Assembly (NCBI GenBank): GCA_963805925.1 | Contig: CAWDWB010000003.1 | Location: 1,178,001-1,242,000 of the forward strand | From: CAMPKL01 sp963805925 | Lineage (GTDB): Bacteria > Acidobacteriota > Terriglobia > Bryobacterales > UBA6623 | Length of the DNA: 64,000 nt | Direction of reading: 5' to 3' | Part shown: piece by piece, positions 26,791 to 35,299 of the stretch | Position numbering within the stretch: position 1 is the stretch's first letter | Layout of the letters: the number at the start of each line of letters is the position of its first letter | Translations under genes and position numbers: made by a program | Notes under the pieces: model-generated | Database searches by the model: none | The model's input: the letters and a program-made list of their open reading frames with translations, nothing else | What the model was told of the DNA's origin: nothing

Positions 26791-27749
26791 GCGTCGCGGC
26801 GGTGATCGTGACGCACAACTCGGCGGCGGCGGTCGCCGAATGCCTCGCTCATCTCGAAGGGCCGGACGAGATCGTGGTGGTCGACAACGCGTCAAGCGAC
26901 CACACCCTTGAGGCGGTTCGACACACAGCGCCCCGGGCCGCCTTAATTGCGAATGAGCGAAACAAAGGGTTCGCTTCGGCAGTCAATCAAGGAGTGAATG
27001 CTTGCCGGTCGGAGTTAATCCTGCTGATCAACCCGGATGCCGCGCCGACCGGGCCCATCACTTCGTCTGGCCCCCTCGCCCAGAGAGCTATGCAGAGCGA
27101 TATCGGCGTCGTGGGCGGCAAGCTGCTCGGATTGGACGGCTGCGTGCAATCGGGCTTCACCGTGAGGGCGTTTCCCACGAGACTGGTCCTGGCGCTGGAG
27201 GCGCTGGGCATCAATCGTCTTTGGCCCTCGAATGGCGCCAATCGGCGCTATCGGATGGACGATTTCGACTACGGCCGATCTCAGGAGTGCGAACAGCCGG
27301 CTGGAGCGTTCATGATGTTCCGCCGATCACTCTTCAATAAATTGGGCGGCTTTGACGAGGACTTTTATCCTGTCTGGTTTGAGGACGTCGACTTCTGCTT
27401 GCGGGCTGCCAAGGCCGGCTATCGGAATTGGTACGAACCGGCCGAGGCGGCGATTCACGAGGGAGGCCACTCTGTGACGCGCGTGACGCTGCCGGAGAGG
27501 CAGAAGTATTGGTATGGTAGTCTTTTACGCTTTGCTAAGAAGCACTTCGATCCTTACTCCGCAGGATGTATTCGAGCGAGCAGCGCGATCGGCCTCGCGC
27601 TGCGAGGAATCGCATCGAGTTTTAACGCTCGCCGCCGACCCGAAAGACAGGCCTATTTCCAGGCCATGCGCATGATCTTAACTGGCTCTATCGCCAACTC
27701 GCCGTCTCAACAGAGCGAGAAAGGTAAGAAGCAGACTTTCATAGCCTGA
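26772..27749 (+). CDS. Glycosyltransferase family 2
   Basis: GT2, 325 aa. VAAVIVTHNSAAAVAECL and VVVDNASSDHTLE are the nucleotide-binding segments, LLINPDAAP the DxD position (PDA) and KLGGFDEDFYPVWFEDVDF the acceptor-site region. It starts inside the end of the preceding GT2 gene (19-nt overlap) and ends 18 bp before the next one. The acceptor glycan and sugar are not predictable from sequence; the arrangement suggests sequential addition of sugars to one lipid-linked glycan. Confidence 0.9.
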   Translation: MEEERVSVAAVIVTHNSAAAVAECLAHLEGPDEIVVVDNASSDHTLEAVRHTAPRAALIANERNKGFASAVNQGVNACRSELILLINPDAAPTGPITSSGPLAQRAMQSDIGVVGGKLLGLDGCVQSGFTVRAFPTRLVLALEALGINRLWPSNGANRRYRMDDFDYGRSQECEQPAGAFMMFRRSLFNKLGGFDEDFYPVWFEDVDFCLRAAKAGYRNWYEPAEAAIHEGGHSVTRVTLPERQKYWYGSLLRFAKKHFDPYSAGCIRASSAIGLALRGIASSFNARRRPERQAYFQAMRMILTGSIANSPSQQSEKGKKQTFIA

Positions 27750-27767
27750 ACGTCAATTGAGAAGTAG

Positions 27768-28820
27768 ATGAACGGCAAACCCCTGGTTTCAGTCACAGTC
27801 GTGACCTACAACAGTGGCCGCTTTATTCGCCGCTGCCTCGAGTCAGTGCTCGATCAAACCTACTCCTTCATGGAGGTGATCGTCGTCGACAATTCGTCCA
27901 CCGACGGAACGGTCGACATCCTCGAGCCGTTTGAAGACCGCTGCACGGTGGTCTACAACGAAGAAAATAGCGGGTTCGCGGCGGCCCAGAATCAAGCAAT
28001 TTCGCTGTCGAAGGGCGATTGGGTGCTGACCCTCAATCCCGATGTGATGCTGCTGCCCGACTTCATCGAGAGGCTGATGCTGAGCGCCCCGGCCGACCCT
28101 CAAGTCGGAACCCTATGCGGCAAGCTGTTGATGGTGGATGCGTCGTTTACCATCCCCGATAAGCAGGTGGTCGACTCGACCGGCATGTACTTCACGCCGA
28201 TGCTGCGGCACTTTGACCGCGGCTGCTTGGAGCAGTACAACGGCCACTACCACAACCACGAATACGTCTTCGGCGCGACCGCAGCCGCGGCCTGCTATCG
28301 CCGCGAGATGATTGAGGACATCGCCGTGGGCGGTGAGTTTTTCGACTCCGATTTCTTCACCTATCGCGAAGACGCCGACGTCGCCTGGCGAGCGCAGCTA
28401 ATGGGTTGGAAGTGCCTCTACGATCCGACCGCGTGCGGCTATCACGTACGTAAGCTGCGGCCCGGCATGCGCCGCCAACTGGCCCCGGAAATCAACATGC
28501 ACTCGGTGAAGAATCGCTTCTTGATGCGCATCAAGAACATCACGCCGAAGCTCTATATCCGCCACTTCGCGGCCATCACGTTTCGAGACCTGGGCATCGT
28601 GGCCTACTGTCTGGTCGTGGAGCGTTCCTCGTTAGAAGCATTCTCGCTATTGGCGCGTGATTTCAAGAAGACGCTGGGCAAGAGAAAGCTGGTGCAAGCC
28701 CGCAGGCGCGCGGACGATGCCTATCTCGCGCGTTGGTTCCGCTTCAAGCCGGTCAGCGAACCCTGCGACGCCTTGACGCTGGCTAACGAGCCCACGACTC
28801 AGGTCGGCCGTAAGGTCTGA
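27768..28820 (+). CDS. Glycosyltransferase family 2
   Basis: GT2, 350 aa. VSVTVVTYNSGRFIRRCLES and VVDNSSTDGTVDIL are family openers, LNPDVMLLPDF gives the DxD-equivalent, and FFDSDFFTYREDADVAWR is the acceptor-site region. A basic C-terminal extension (ARDFKKTLGKRKLVQARRR) could bind membrane. Third of the run 25765-29949 on the plus strand. Confidence 0.9.
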   Translation: MNGKPLVSVTVVTYNSGRFIRRCLESVLDQTYSFMEVIVVDNSSTDGTVDILEPFEDRCTVVYNEENSGFAAAQNQAISLSKGDWVLTLNPDVMLLPDFIERLMLSAPADPQVGTLCGKLLMVDASFTIPDKQVVDSTGMYFTPMLRHFDRGCLEQYNGHYHNHEYVFGATAAAACYRREMIEDIAVGGEFFDSDFFTYREDADVAWRAQLMGWKCLYDPTACGYHVRKLRPGMRRQLAPEINMHSVKNRFLMRIKNITPKLYIRHFAAITFRDLGIVAYCLVVERSSLEAFSLLARDFKKTLGKRKLVQARRRADDAYLARWFRFKPVSEPCDALTLANEPTTQVGRKV

Positions 28821-28836
28821 GGGGCGAAGGACCGCG

Positions 28837-29949
28837 ATGCGCATCGCGCTGCTAGGCACGCGCGGTATTCCGGCGAACTACGGCGGTTTTGAGACATTTG
28901 CGGAAGAACTGTCAGTTCGTCTGGTAAAGCGCGGACATCGGGTCACCGTTTACTGCCGAACCAACAACGTCCGGAAGCGAGACTCGCCCTACCGCGGCGT
29001 CGACCTCAAGTTCCTGCCGACGATTCCTCACAAGTACCTGGACACGCTCGCCCATACCGCGCTCTCGACAGTTCACGCTCTGTTCGGCCGCTACGATGCA
29101 ATCCTCTATTGCAACAGCGCCAACGCCGTCTTCACCTTCGCGCCGAGACTGATCGGCACGCCCACGGCGTTGAACGTCGATGGCCTCGAACGCGACCGGC
29201 GCAAGTGGAACAAACTCGGCCAAACCTGGTACTCGCTCTCTGAGCGCCTCTCTTGTTGGCTGCCGAGCGAAACCATCACCGATGCCGCAGTCATCCGGAA
29301 CTACTACGCAGAACGCTACAACAAGAGTTCCCATCTGATTGCTTATGGCGCCGACTTCGAACGAGAGTCGTCGACCGAGACTCTAGAAAGCCTGGGCTTG
29401 GAACCTGGCCGGTACTTCCTCTACGTCAGCCGCATGGAGCCCGAGAACAACGCCCTACTGGTCGCCAAGGCCTTCGCTCAGACATCCGTCCCGCAGAATC
29501 TGGTTCTCGTCGGTGACGCTCCCTACGCCGCGGAGTACATGCGTGCGGTGAAGTCAGTAGCCGATCCGCGCATCGTGAGGCCCGGCGGAATTTATGGCAA
29601 AGGCTATCGTGAGCTGCAGTCGCATTGCTTGGCCTACGTCCACGCCACCGAAGTGGGCGGAACGCATCCCGCTCTGATCGAGGCCATGGGCCGCGGCGCC
29701 CCGACGCTTTATCTCGAAACGCCCGAGAATGCAGAAGTAGCGGCAGACGCCGGAATGCCCTTCGGACCAAGCGAAAAGGCTCTTGCTGAGCTGATCGAAA
29801 AGACCGCCGCCATGGCTCCTGCCGAACTTGAGGTATGGGGTAGGCGCGCCGAGGCGCGGGCGCGCAGCCGCTATGATTGGGATCAGGTCACCGACCAGTA
29901 CGAAAACTTGCTCTCGGCCATGATTCAGCGGCCTACGCGGCTGAGTTAG
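28837..29949 (+). CDS. DUF1972 / GT4-type glycosyltransferase
   Basis: GT-B protein of 370 aa. Its N-terminus RIALLGTRGIPANYGGFETF is diagnostic of the DUF1972 domain found in rhamnosyl- and other glycosyltransferases of exopolysaccharide and O-antigen clusters. The C-terminal half has YFLYVSRMEPENNA and a late E-rich motif (HATEVGGTHPALIEAMGRG) for nucleotide-sugar binding. It follows the third GT2 gene by 16 bp and ends the glycosyltransferase operon. Confidence 0.9.
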   Translation: MRIALLGTRGIPANYGGFETFAEELSVRLVKRGHRVTVYCRTNNVRKRDSPYRGVDLKFLPTIPHKYLDTLAHTALSTVHALFGRYDAILYCNSANAVFTFAPRLIGTPTALNVDGLERDRRKWNKLGQTWYSLSERLSCWLPSETITDAAVIRNYYAERYNKSSHLIAYGADFERESSTETLESLGLEPGRYFLYVSRMEPENNALLVAKAFAQTSVPQNLVLVGDAPYAAEYMRAVKSVADPRIVRPGGIYGKGYRELQSHCLAYVHATEVGGTHPALIEAMGRGAPTLYLETPENAEVAADAGMPFGPSEKALAELIEKTAAMAPAELEVWGRRAEARARSRYDWDQVTDQYENLLSAMIQRPTRLS

Positions 29950-30020
29950 CATAGAATCCGAGTCGTCGCGGAACAAGTAGCTTCCAGCGTGCGTATTAGG
30001 TGTTGCCAGGCGGAGGTTCC

Positions 30021-30284
30021 ATGCCCATCAGTAAAGACTTGCTTGAGATACTGTGCTGCCCCAAGACGAAGGTCCCCGTGGCGATGATGTCCGCCGAACA
30101 AATCGCCGGCGTCAACGCTCGCGTAGCGGACAAGCAACTTAAGTACGTCGACTCCAGTGCCGTGGATCAACCGCTGCAGGAAGGCCTCATCACCGAAGAC
30201 GGCCAGACCATCTATCGCATCGATGACGGCATTCCCGTCATGCTCATTGACAAGGGTATTCCCGCGAATCAACTGGAGGGATAA
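30021..30284 (+). CDS. Trm112-family small zinc-ribbon-like protein (UPF0434)
   Basis: 87 aa from the ATG at 30021, which has CGGAGG 5 nt upstream; an in-frame GTG at 30000 is rejected. MPISKDLLEILCCPKTKVPV is the Trm112/YcaR opening. Only the N-terminal CCPKTK knuckle is seen, with no second CxxC pair. The C-terminal TIYRIDDGIPVMLID is the conserved strand of this family. Trm112-like proteins act as partners of methyltransferases; bacterial function is poorly defined. It is 6 bp upstream of the DUF4126 gene. Confidence 0.85.
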   Translation: MPISKDLLEILCCPKTKVPVAMMSAEQIAGVNARVADKQLKYVDSSAVDQPLQEGLITEDGQTIYRIDDGIPVMLIDKGIPANQLEG

Positions 30285-30290
30285 ACGACG

Positions 30291-31247
30291 ATGACCGGCT
30301 GGGAAACGCTGATTTCGTCCCTCGGTCTGTCCTTCGCCTCGGGCGTCAACTTATACGCGACGATCCTGGTCGTGGGACTTGCCCAGCGTTACGGCCTCAT
30401 CGAAAACCTGCCCGGACCGCTCCATGCTTTCTCGAACCCTTGGATCCTGGGCATCGCAGGGGCCCTCTATGCGGTCGAGTTCCTGGTCGACAAGTTTCCC
30501 TTCGTGGCCACGGTCTGGGATGCCGTCCACACCCTGATCCGGCCGCTGGGCGGAGCATTGATCGCGCTTGCCGCAGCTCACGAAATGAGTCCCCTCGGCC
30601 AGGCTGCAGCAATGCTCGTCGGCGGCTCGGTCGCCCTCGGGACGCACTCGACCAAGGCAGGCTTCCGCATGTTGGCCAATACCGCTCCCGAGCCGGTGAC
30701 CCACTCGGCGATCAGCGTGGCCGAAGACGTCGGCGTATTTGGACTCGCCGTTCTTGCGCTGACTTACCCCTGGCTAGCCCTGGGCGTCATGGTCGCCTGC
30801 ATCGCCATCTTCGCCTACTTGGCGCCGACGATCTGGCGCACGTTGCGTTTCCTGTTGAGTTGCACCTGGGGCTGGCTCGCGGCGGTTCTCGACGTGCTCC
30901 CGCAACAAGCGCGCGAAGCTCCGCAATGGCTCCAGGACCAACTGGCCAAAGGCCGTTTCCCGGCCGACGATGTGCGTATCTACCGCGCGTTTGCGCGTAC
31001 GAATGCGGGCGGGCCGCGTTACGGCATCGGTTTCTTGGTGCTCGCCGGAGAAGACGTACTCTTCGCCCGGGAGGGCATGTTCCGCAACACCCTGCAACGG
31101 ATGGGTTCGGCTGAGTCTCTTACCTTCGCCGGCGGCGCCGTCTGCGACACCGTCGTATCACAAGACGGTCGCACGAGCGTCTGTCTGGCCAAACACTGGG
31201 CCCAGCTGTATCGCACGGACTTCCGCGGCGCTGCGGAATCCGCCTAG
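30291..31247 (+). CDS. DUF4126 membrane protein
   Basis: 318 aa. The first 200 residues are a DUF4126 domain with several hydrophobic helices (LGLSFASGVNLYATILVVGL at the start, GALIALAAAHEMSP, LVGGSVALGTHSTKAGFR). A hydrophilic C-terminal part (about 225-318, IGFLVLAGEDVLFAREGMF) is cytoplasmic in appearance and not assigned to a family. Function unknown; transport or envelope roles are speculation. Co-directional with the Trm112 gene, with a 6-bp gap. Confidence 0.78.
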   Translation: MTGWETLISSLGLSFASGVNLYATILVVGLAQRYGLIENLPGPLHAFSNPWILGIAGALYAVEFLVDKFPFVATVWDAVHTLIRPLGGALIALAAAHEMSPLGQAAAMLVGGSVALGTHSTKAGFRMLANTAPEPVTHSAISVAEDVGVFGLAVLALTYPWLALGVMVACIAIFAYLAPTIWRTLRFLLSCTWGWLAAVLDVLPQQAREAPQWLQDQLAKGRFPADDVRIYRAFARTNAGGPRYGIGFLVLAGEDVLFAREGMFRNTLQRMGSAESLTFAGGAVCDTVVSQDGRTSVCLAKHWAQLYRTDFRGAAESA

Positions 31248-31253
31248 GCGCTG

Positions 31254-31288
31254 TATACTGGCCCGGTGAACTCCGCTGCGAGTTCACC
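31254..31288 (+). promoter_or_regulatory. Candidate promoter -10 (TATACT) with perfect 9-bp palindrome (operator or hairpin)
   Basis: TATACT (31254-31259) is followed 5 nt later by GGTGAACTC-CGCTGC-GAGTTCACC (31265-31288), a perfect 9-bp inverted repeat with a 6-nt spacer lying where transcription would start. It could be a repressor site for the downstream small-protein/comM unit, or an RNA hairpin ending the DUF4126 transcript. No -35 was recognised. Confidence 0.4.
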
Positions 31289-31292
31289 TTCA

Positions 31293-31321
31293 ACCGGCCC
31301 GGTCGCGGCTGGTCTCTTTTT
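31293..31321 (+). terminator. Probable rho-independent terminator after DUF4126 gene
   Basis: ACCGGCC (31293-31299) pairs with GGCTGGT (31307-31313) with one G-T wobble, followed by CTCTTTTT. It lies 45 bp after the DUF4126 stop and directly after the palindrome at 31265-31288. Confidence 0.45.
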
Positions 31322-31346
31322 CAACGAATAGGACGGTGTTCCAGCG

Positions 31347-31496
31347 ATGCCCCTTGATAGGGTTGCCGCCTGGGCCTTGATGGCGCTGCTCGTGTGCCTG
31401 TGGGCGCTCTACAACCGGCGCGTCGCCTTGGAACGCAGGCGGCTGATGGGGCAGGATCGTCGTACGCCGCCGCAGGATAAGCATGCCCCTTTATAA
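31347..31496 (+). CDS. Small single-TM protein (49 aa) overlapping comM
   Basis: ATG at 31347 to TAA at 31494-31496. The first half (AAWALMALLVCLWALY, residues 7-22) is a good transmembrane helix; the second half is strongly basic and polar (NRRVALERRRLMGQDRRTP), giving an N-out or N-in single-pass topology with a positively charged tail. It overlaps the comM start (31483) by 14 nt, suggesting translational coupling. No recognised family; no strong ribosome site (an AGGA lies 14 nt upstream). May be chance, but composition and coupling favour a real gene. Confidence 0.5.
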   Translation: MPLDRVAAWALMALLVCLWALYNRRVALERRRLMGQDRRTPPQDKHAPL

Positions 31497-33009
31497 GACG
31501 CGGACCGCCGCCCTCTATGGCGTCGAAGCACTGCCCATCGACGTGGAGGTGGACCTCTATCAAGGTCAGCCCGGGTTCTTCGTCACCGTGGGGCTTCCGG
31601 ATACTGCGGTGCGAGAGAGCCGTGAGCGAATCAAGTCGTCGCTGGTTCATTCCGGGTTCGGCTATCCCAACAAAGCGATCACCATTAACCTGGCGCCCGC
31701 CAACATCCGCAAAGAAGGAGCGGCCTTTGATCTGCCCATCGCTCTAGGCATTCTCGGCGCCATGGGTTCCCTGGAAGCCGGAGCGCTGTCGCAATATTTG
31801 GTGGCGGGAGAACTGTCGCTCGACGGCGGACTGCGGCCGATCCGCGGCGCGCTGCCTATGGCCATCTGCGCCCGCAACGCTGGCGTCAAGAGGCTCATCG
31901 TGCCGGCGGAAAACGCCGCCGAAGCGGCAATGGTCGATGGGGTGGATGTTTTTGGTTTCCATCACCTCACCGAAGTCGCCAAGCTCTTCGGCGAAAACGG
32001 CTCTTTCGAGCCGCAAAAACCTCAGGCCGCAACAGCGCGATCCGAACGCGACGAACCCTTCCTCGACTTCAGCGACGTTCGCGGACAAGAGACCGTCAAA
32101 CGCGCCATGGAAGTCGCCGCCGCGGGAGGTCACAATATTCTGCTGGTCGGCCCTCCAGGATCGGGCAAGACCATGCTAGCCAAGCGCTTGCCCGGGATCC
32201 TTCCCGATCTCTCTATGGACGAGGCCCTTGAGACCACCAAAGTTCACAGCGTCGCCGGCGCGCTGAAACCCAGCAGCGGCTTACTGCGCGAGCGTCCCTT
32301 CCGTGCCCCGCATCACGGCATCTCCAATGCCGGCTTGGTAGGCGGAGGATCGGGCATGCCTCGCGCCGGCGAGGTCAGCCTGGCCCACAATGGCGTGCTG
32401 TTCCTCGACGAATTTCCCGAGTTTCCGCGCAACATTCTCGAGTTGTTGCGGCAGCCTCTCGAGGACGGCGACATCACCATCGTCCGCGGCGCCGTCAGCC
32501 TCACCTTCCCCTCTTCCTTCATGCTCGTTGCCGCGATGAACCCTTGCCCATGCGGCTACTTCGGCGACCCGCATCGCGAATGCCGCTGCACGCCGCCACA
32601 GATCCAACGCTATGTCGGCAAGATATCCGGCCCCTTGCTGGACCGCATCGACATTCACGTCGAAACGCCTCCGGTCAAATATCGCGAGTTGCATTCCACG
32701 CCTCAGTCCGAATCCTCCGAGGCCATCCGCCAGCGTGTGCTGGCCGCACGGGAAATCCAGCTTCAGCGCGGCTTCGCCAACGCCCGCATGCCGACCAAGG
32801 TGCTGCGAAAACTGTGCAAACTCGACGCTGCGGGCGAAAGGACGCTGGAGGCGGCGGTGGAACGCATGGGCCTCTCCGCCCGCGCCCACGACCGTATTTT
32901 GAAGACCGCACGCACTATCGCGGACCTCGCCGGCGAGCCCGCCATCGGCGTCCGGCATCTCGCCGAGGCCGTCCAGTACCGCAGCCTGGACCGCACCTAC
33001 TGGGTCTGA
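31483..33009 (+). CDS. comM: YifB/ComM family Mg-chelatase-like AAA+ ATPase
   Basis: 508 aa. The N-terminal ChlI-type domain begins MPLYKTRTAALYGVEALPIDVEVDL-like wording (DVEVDLYQGQPGFFVTVGLP). The AAA+ core has Walker A GPPGSGKTMLAKRLPGIL, Walker B LFLDEFPEF, and AMNPCPCGYFGD with HRECRCTPPQIQRY, the Cys-rich element of the family. ComM is a branch-migration helicase that supports integration of incoming DNA during natural transformation. AGGATAAGC precedes the ATG. Overlaps a 49-aa membrane protein gene. Confidence 0.93.
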   Translation: MPLYKTRTAALYGVEALPIDVEVDLYQGQPGFFVTVGLPDTAVRESRERIKSSLVHSGFGYPNKAITINLAPANIRKEGAAFDLPIALGILGAMGSLEAGALSQYLVAGELSLDGGLRPIRGALPMAICARNAGVKRLIVPAENAAEAAMVDGVDVFGFHHLTEVAKLFGENGSFEPQKPQAATARSERDEPFLDFSDVRGQETVKRAMEVAAAGGHNILLVGPPGSGKTMLAKRLPGILPDLSMDEALETTKVHSVAGALKPSSGLLRERPFRAPHHGISNAGLVGGGSGMPRAGEVSLAHNGVLFLDEFPEFPRNILELLRQPLEDGDITIVRGAVSLTFPSSFMLVAAMNPCPCGYFGDPHRECRCTPPQIQRYVGKISGPLLDRIDIHVETPPVKYRELHSTPQSESSEAIRQRVLAAREIQLQRGFANARMPTKVLRKLCKLDAAGERTLEAAVERMGLSARAHDRILKTARTIADLAGEPAIGVRHLAEAVQYRSLDRTYWV

Positions 33010-33028
33010 GCCCGCCCCTGAGGCGGGC
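33010..33028 (+). terminator. GC-rich hairpin after comM
   Basis: GCCCGCC-CCTGA-GGCGGGC begins at the base after the comM stop codon. Only TT follows, so it may be a weak terminator or an mRNA-stabilising hairpin between comM and the ZIP gene. Confidence 0.4.
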
Positions 33029-33068
33029 TTGGACCGGTACACTGGGAGATTCGTCTGCAAGGCCTCCG

Positions 33069-33839
33069 TTGACAGATCCAATCGAACTTTGGGCCGTAAC
33101 GCTCTCCAGCGTCGCCCTGCTCAGCCTGTTGTCGTTCGTCGGCGTGCTGGCGCTGTCCCGTAACAGGAGCGGCCTGGATACCTTGATTCCCCATCTGGTG
33201 GCGCTCGCCGCCGGCAGCCTGCTGGGCACAGCGTTGCTGCACGTGTTGCCCCGGGCCATTGACGAGTTGGGAACCGGACTGCCTCTGTTCCTGCTGCTAA
33301 CTGGCTCGTTCGTGGTCTTCTTCGCACTAGAGAAGTTCCTGTGGGCCCATCACCACGGGGAAGAGGAATTCGAAGAGCACGACCACGGCCCGAAGCCCGT
33401 GGTGCTGATGAACCTCATCGGCGACGGGCTTCATAACTTCGTCGACGGTGTCATGGTGGCGGCTAGCTTCCAGGTGGACATCTCCGTTGGAGCGGCGGCA
33501 ACACTTGCCGTGGCCATCCACGAAATCCCTCAAGAGATCGGCGATTTCGGCGTGTTGGTACACGGTGGACTGAGTGTCAAACGGGCTCTGTTTTTGAATT
33601 TCCTCTCGGCGACGATGGCAATCCTCGGCGCCATCGTCAGCTTGGTCGTGGGCGCCGAATCGCAGAAATTCGTGGCCTATCTGCTGCCGGTCGCAGCGGC
33701 AAACTTTTTGTACATCGCCGCCGCCGATCTAATCCCCGAGTTGCACCGGGAGCGCGGCAGAAAGAAGGCCTTGGTTCAAGTCGCCCTGGTGATCCTCGGC
33801 GTCTTGTTGATGCTGGGCGTCAAGCTGCTGGACGGTTAG
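33069..33839 (+). CDS. ZIP family metal transporter
   Basis: 256 aa, TTG start (reading TDPIELWAV); the frame is open much further upstream through comM, but that part is an off-frame shadow. About eight hydrophobic helices. A His-rich cytoplasmic loop (AHHHGEEEFEEHDHG) lies between helices 3 and 4, the metal-binding helix IV has NLIGDGLHNFVDGVMV and helix V AVAIHEIPQEIGDF, both signatures of the ZIP zinc/iron importers. It moves divalent metal into the cytoplasm. Converges with gluQ (4-nt overlap). Confidence 0.93.
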   Translation: MTDPIELWAVTLSSVALLSLLSFVGVLALSRNRSGLDTLIPHLVALAAGSLLGTALLHVLPRAIDELGTGLPLFLLLTGSFVVFFALEKFLWAHHHGEEEFEEHDHGPKPVVLMNLIGDGLHNFVDGVMVAASFQVDISVGAAATLAVAIHEIPQEIGDFGVLVHGGLSVKRALFLNFLSATMAILGAIVSLVVGAESQKFVAYLLPVAAANFLYIAAADLIPELHRERGRKKALVQVALVILGVLLMLGVKLLDG

Positions 33840-34735
33840 CGCGGCCAGGCACAGGCCTCAAGCAACTGTTTCGCCGTTAGTTCCAGCAGCGCTTCGCATT
33901 CCTGCGGGGACGCCTCTGCGGTCAGTCCGACCCGCTGCGCTGCCGAACCGAGTACCGCTTCGGGCGGCACGCCCTGGCGCCGCAGTTCGCGAATCGGAGC
34001 CGAAGCCTCCTTCTTGCTGAGTTTCGCCCCGCCGTCGTCCCGTATCAGCGGATGATGCAGGAACAGCGCCGCCTGCTCTCGCCCAAGCAGCTTGCCCAGC
34101 CGGATTTGCCGGCCCGTCGACCCCAACAAATCCTCCCCGCGAACCACCAGGTCAACCTCGTGGACTAAATCGTCCACCGTCGCGGCGAACTGGTAGGTCC
34201 ACTGGTTCGCGCGATCACGCAACAGCACGTCGCCGCACTGCACGCTGGGGTCTTGCAACTGCTCGCCCAACAAACCGTCGACGAATGACTCCGCGCCGCC
34301 GCCGAGTTCAACCCGAACTCCCCCGTTGGTCAACTCCAGCTCGCGGCAGCGGCCGTCGTAGGGCAGTTCGCCGTCGGCCGACGGCGATACCCGCGCGGCG
34401 ATCTGCTTGCGCGTGCAGTTGCAGCGGTAGACGTGAGCCTGGCGCCCGAGCCGCTCCAGGGCCTCCTCGTAACGATCTGCGCAATCGCTCTGCCGGTAGT
34501 CGCTCGGTCGATCCAACGAATTCACGGCAGCGAACCCCAGCCAGTCCAAGTCTTCGATGATGGCCGCCTCAAACTCCGGCCGGCAGCGGCCACGGTCGTG
34601 ATCCTCCATCCTGAGGACGACCTCGGCGCCGAAGGCTCGTGCCGCGCCCCACACATAGAGCGTGTGCGCGACGTGGCCCAGGTGCAGATAGCCGGTCGGG
34701 CTCGGCGCATAGCGAGTCCGGCATGCGCGCGTCAT
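33836..34735 (-). CDS. gluQ: Glutamyl-Q tRNA(Asp) synthetase
   Basis: 299 aa, a truncated class I GluRS-like enzyme that attaches glutamate to the queuosine base at the wobble position of tRNA-Asp. Catalytic HIGH-type motif in RYAPSPTGYLHLGHV and the KLSKK (KMSKS) motif near residue 240 are present. The anticodon-binding domain of true GluRS is absent, which defines the GluQ/YadB group. The zinc knuckle shows as RCNCTRKQI. Divergent from nrdR. Confidence 0.92.
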   Translation of the reverse strand: MTRACRTRYAPSPTGYLHLGHVAHTLYVWGAARAFGAEVVLRMEDHDRGRCRPEFEAAIIEDLDWLGFAAVNSLDRPSDYRQSDCADRYEEALERLGRQAHVYRCNCTRKQIAARVSPSADGELPYDGRCRELELTNGGVRVELGGGAESFVDGLLGEQLQDPSVQCGDVLLRDRANQWTYQFAATVDDLVHEVDLVVRGEDLLGSTGRQIRLGKLLGREQAALFLHHPLIRDDGGAKLSKKEASAPIRELRRQGVPPEAVLGSAAQRVGLTAEASPQECEALLELTAKQLLEACAWPR

Positions 34736-34830
34736 GGGATGCGGATCGGGGATATGGTCATCATATATTCACCGTCGCGCTAGAATCATGGATGGAACCT
34801 TCCGGCTAGGTTGGGTTCCGCTTTCTTCCC

Positions 34831-35295
34831 ATGCTCTGTCCTTTTTGCGGCGTCACAGCAGACAAGGTCGTTGACTCGCGCGAAAGCAAAGAGGGCGACG
34901 TCATTCGCCGTCGCCGCGAATGCCTGGACTGCAACCGCCGGTTCACCACGTACGAGCGCATCGACGAAATTCCCTACATGGTCGTCAAGAAAGACGGCCG
35001 CCACGAGCCGTTTGAACGTCAGAAGGTCTTGAGCGGTCTGCTGCGCGCTGCGGAAAAGCGGCCCGTGAGCATGATGCAGCTCGAAGACCTGGTGAGCGCC
35101 GCCGAGAACCTGGTGGCTTCTTCCAACGACCGCGAGTGCACCACTTCGCATATCGGCGAGTTTCTGATGACCAAGCTGAAGCGCATCGACAAAGTCGCCT
35201 ACGTGCGCTTCGCCTCGGTCTACCGCGAATTCGAAGACGAACAGGAGTTCCTGAACGAACTCGCCCAGCTCGTCGCCAAAGATCCCGTCCAGTAG
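34831..35295 (+). CDS. nrdR: Transcriptional repressor NrdR
   Basis: 154 aa. The N-terminal zinc ribbon has C3-P-F-C6 and C31-L-D-C34, followed by an ATP-cone domain (YMVVKKDGRHEPFERQKVL). NrdR binds NrdR boxes upstream of ribonucleotide reductase genes and represses them when dATP is high. A TAGAAT box lies about 45 nt upstream of the start. No nrd genes are in this window. Confidence 0.97.
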   Translation: MLCPFCGVTADKVVDSRESKEGDVIRRRRECLDCNRRFTTYERIDEIPYMVVKKDGRHEPFERQKVLSGLLRAAEKRPVSMMQLEDLVSAAENLVASSNDRECTTSHIGEFLMTKLKRIDKVAYVRFASVYREFEDEQEFLNELAQLVAKDPVQ

Positions 35296-35299
35296 CTGC

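Noticed and set aside
32544..33068. N-terminal extension of the ZIP gene through comM
   Set aside because: Off-frame shadow of comM; the TTG at 33069 begins the transporter sequence.
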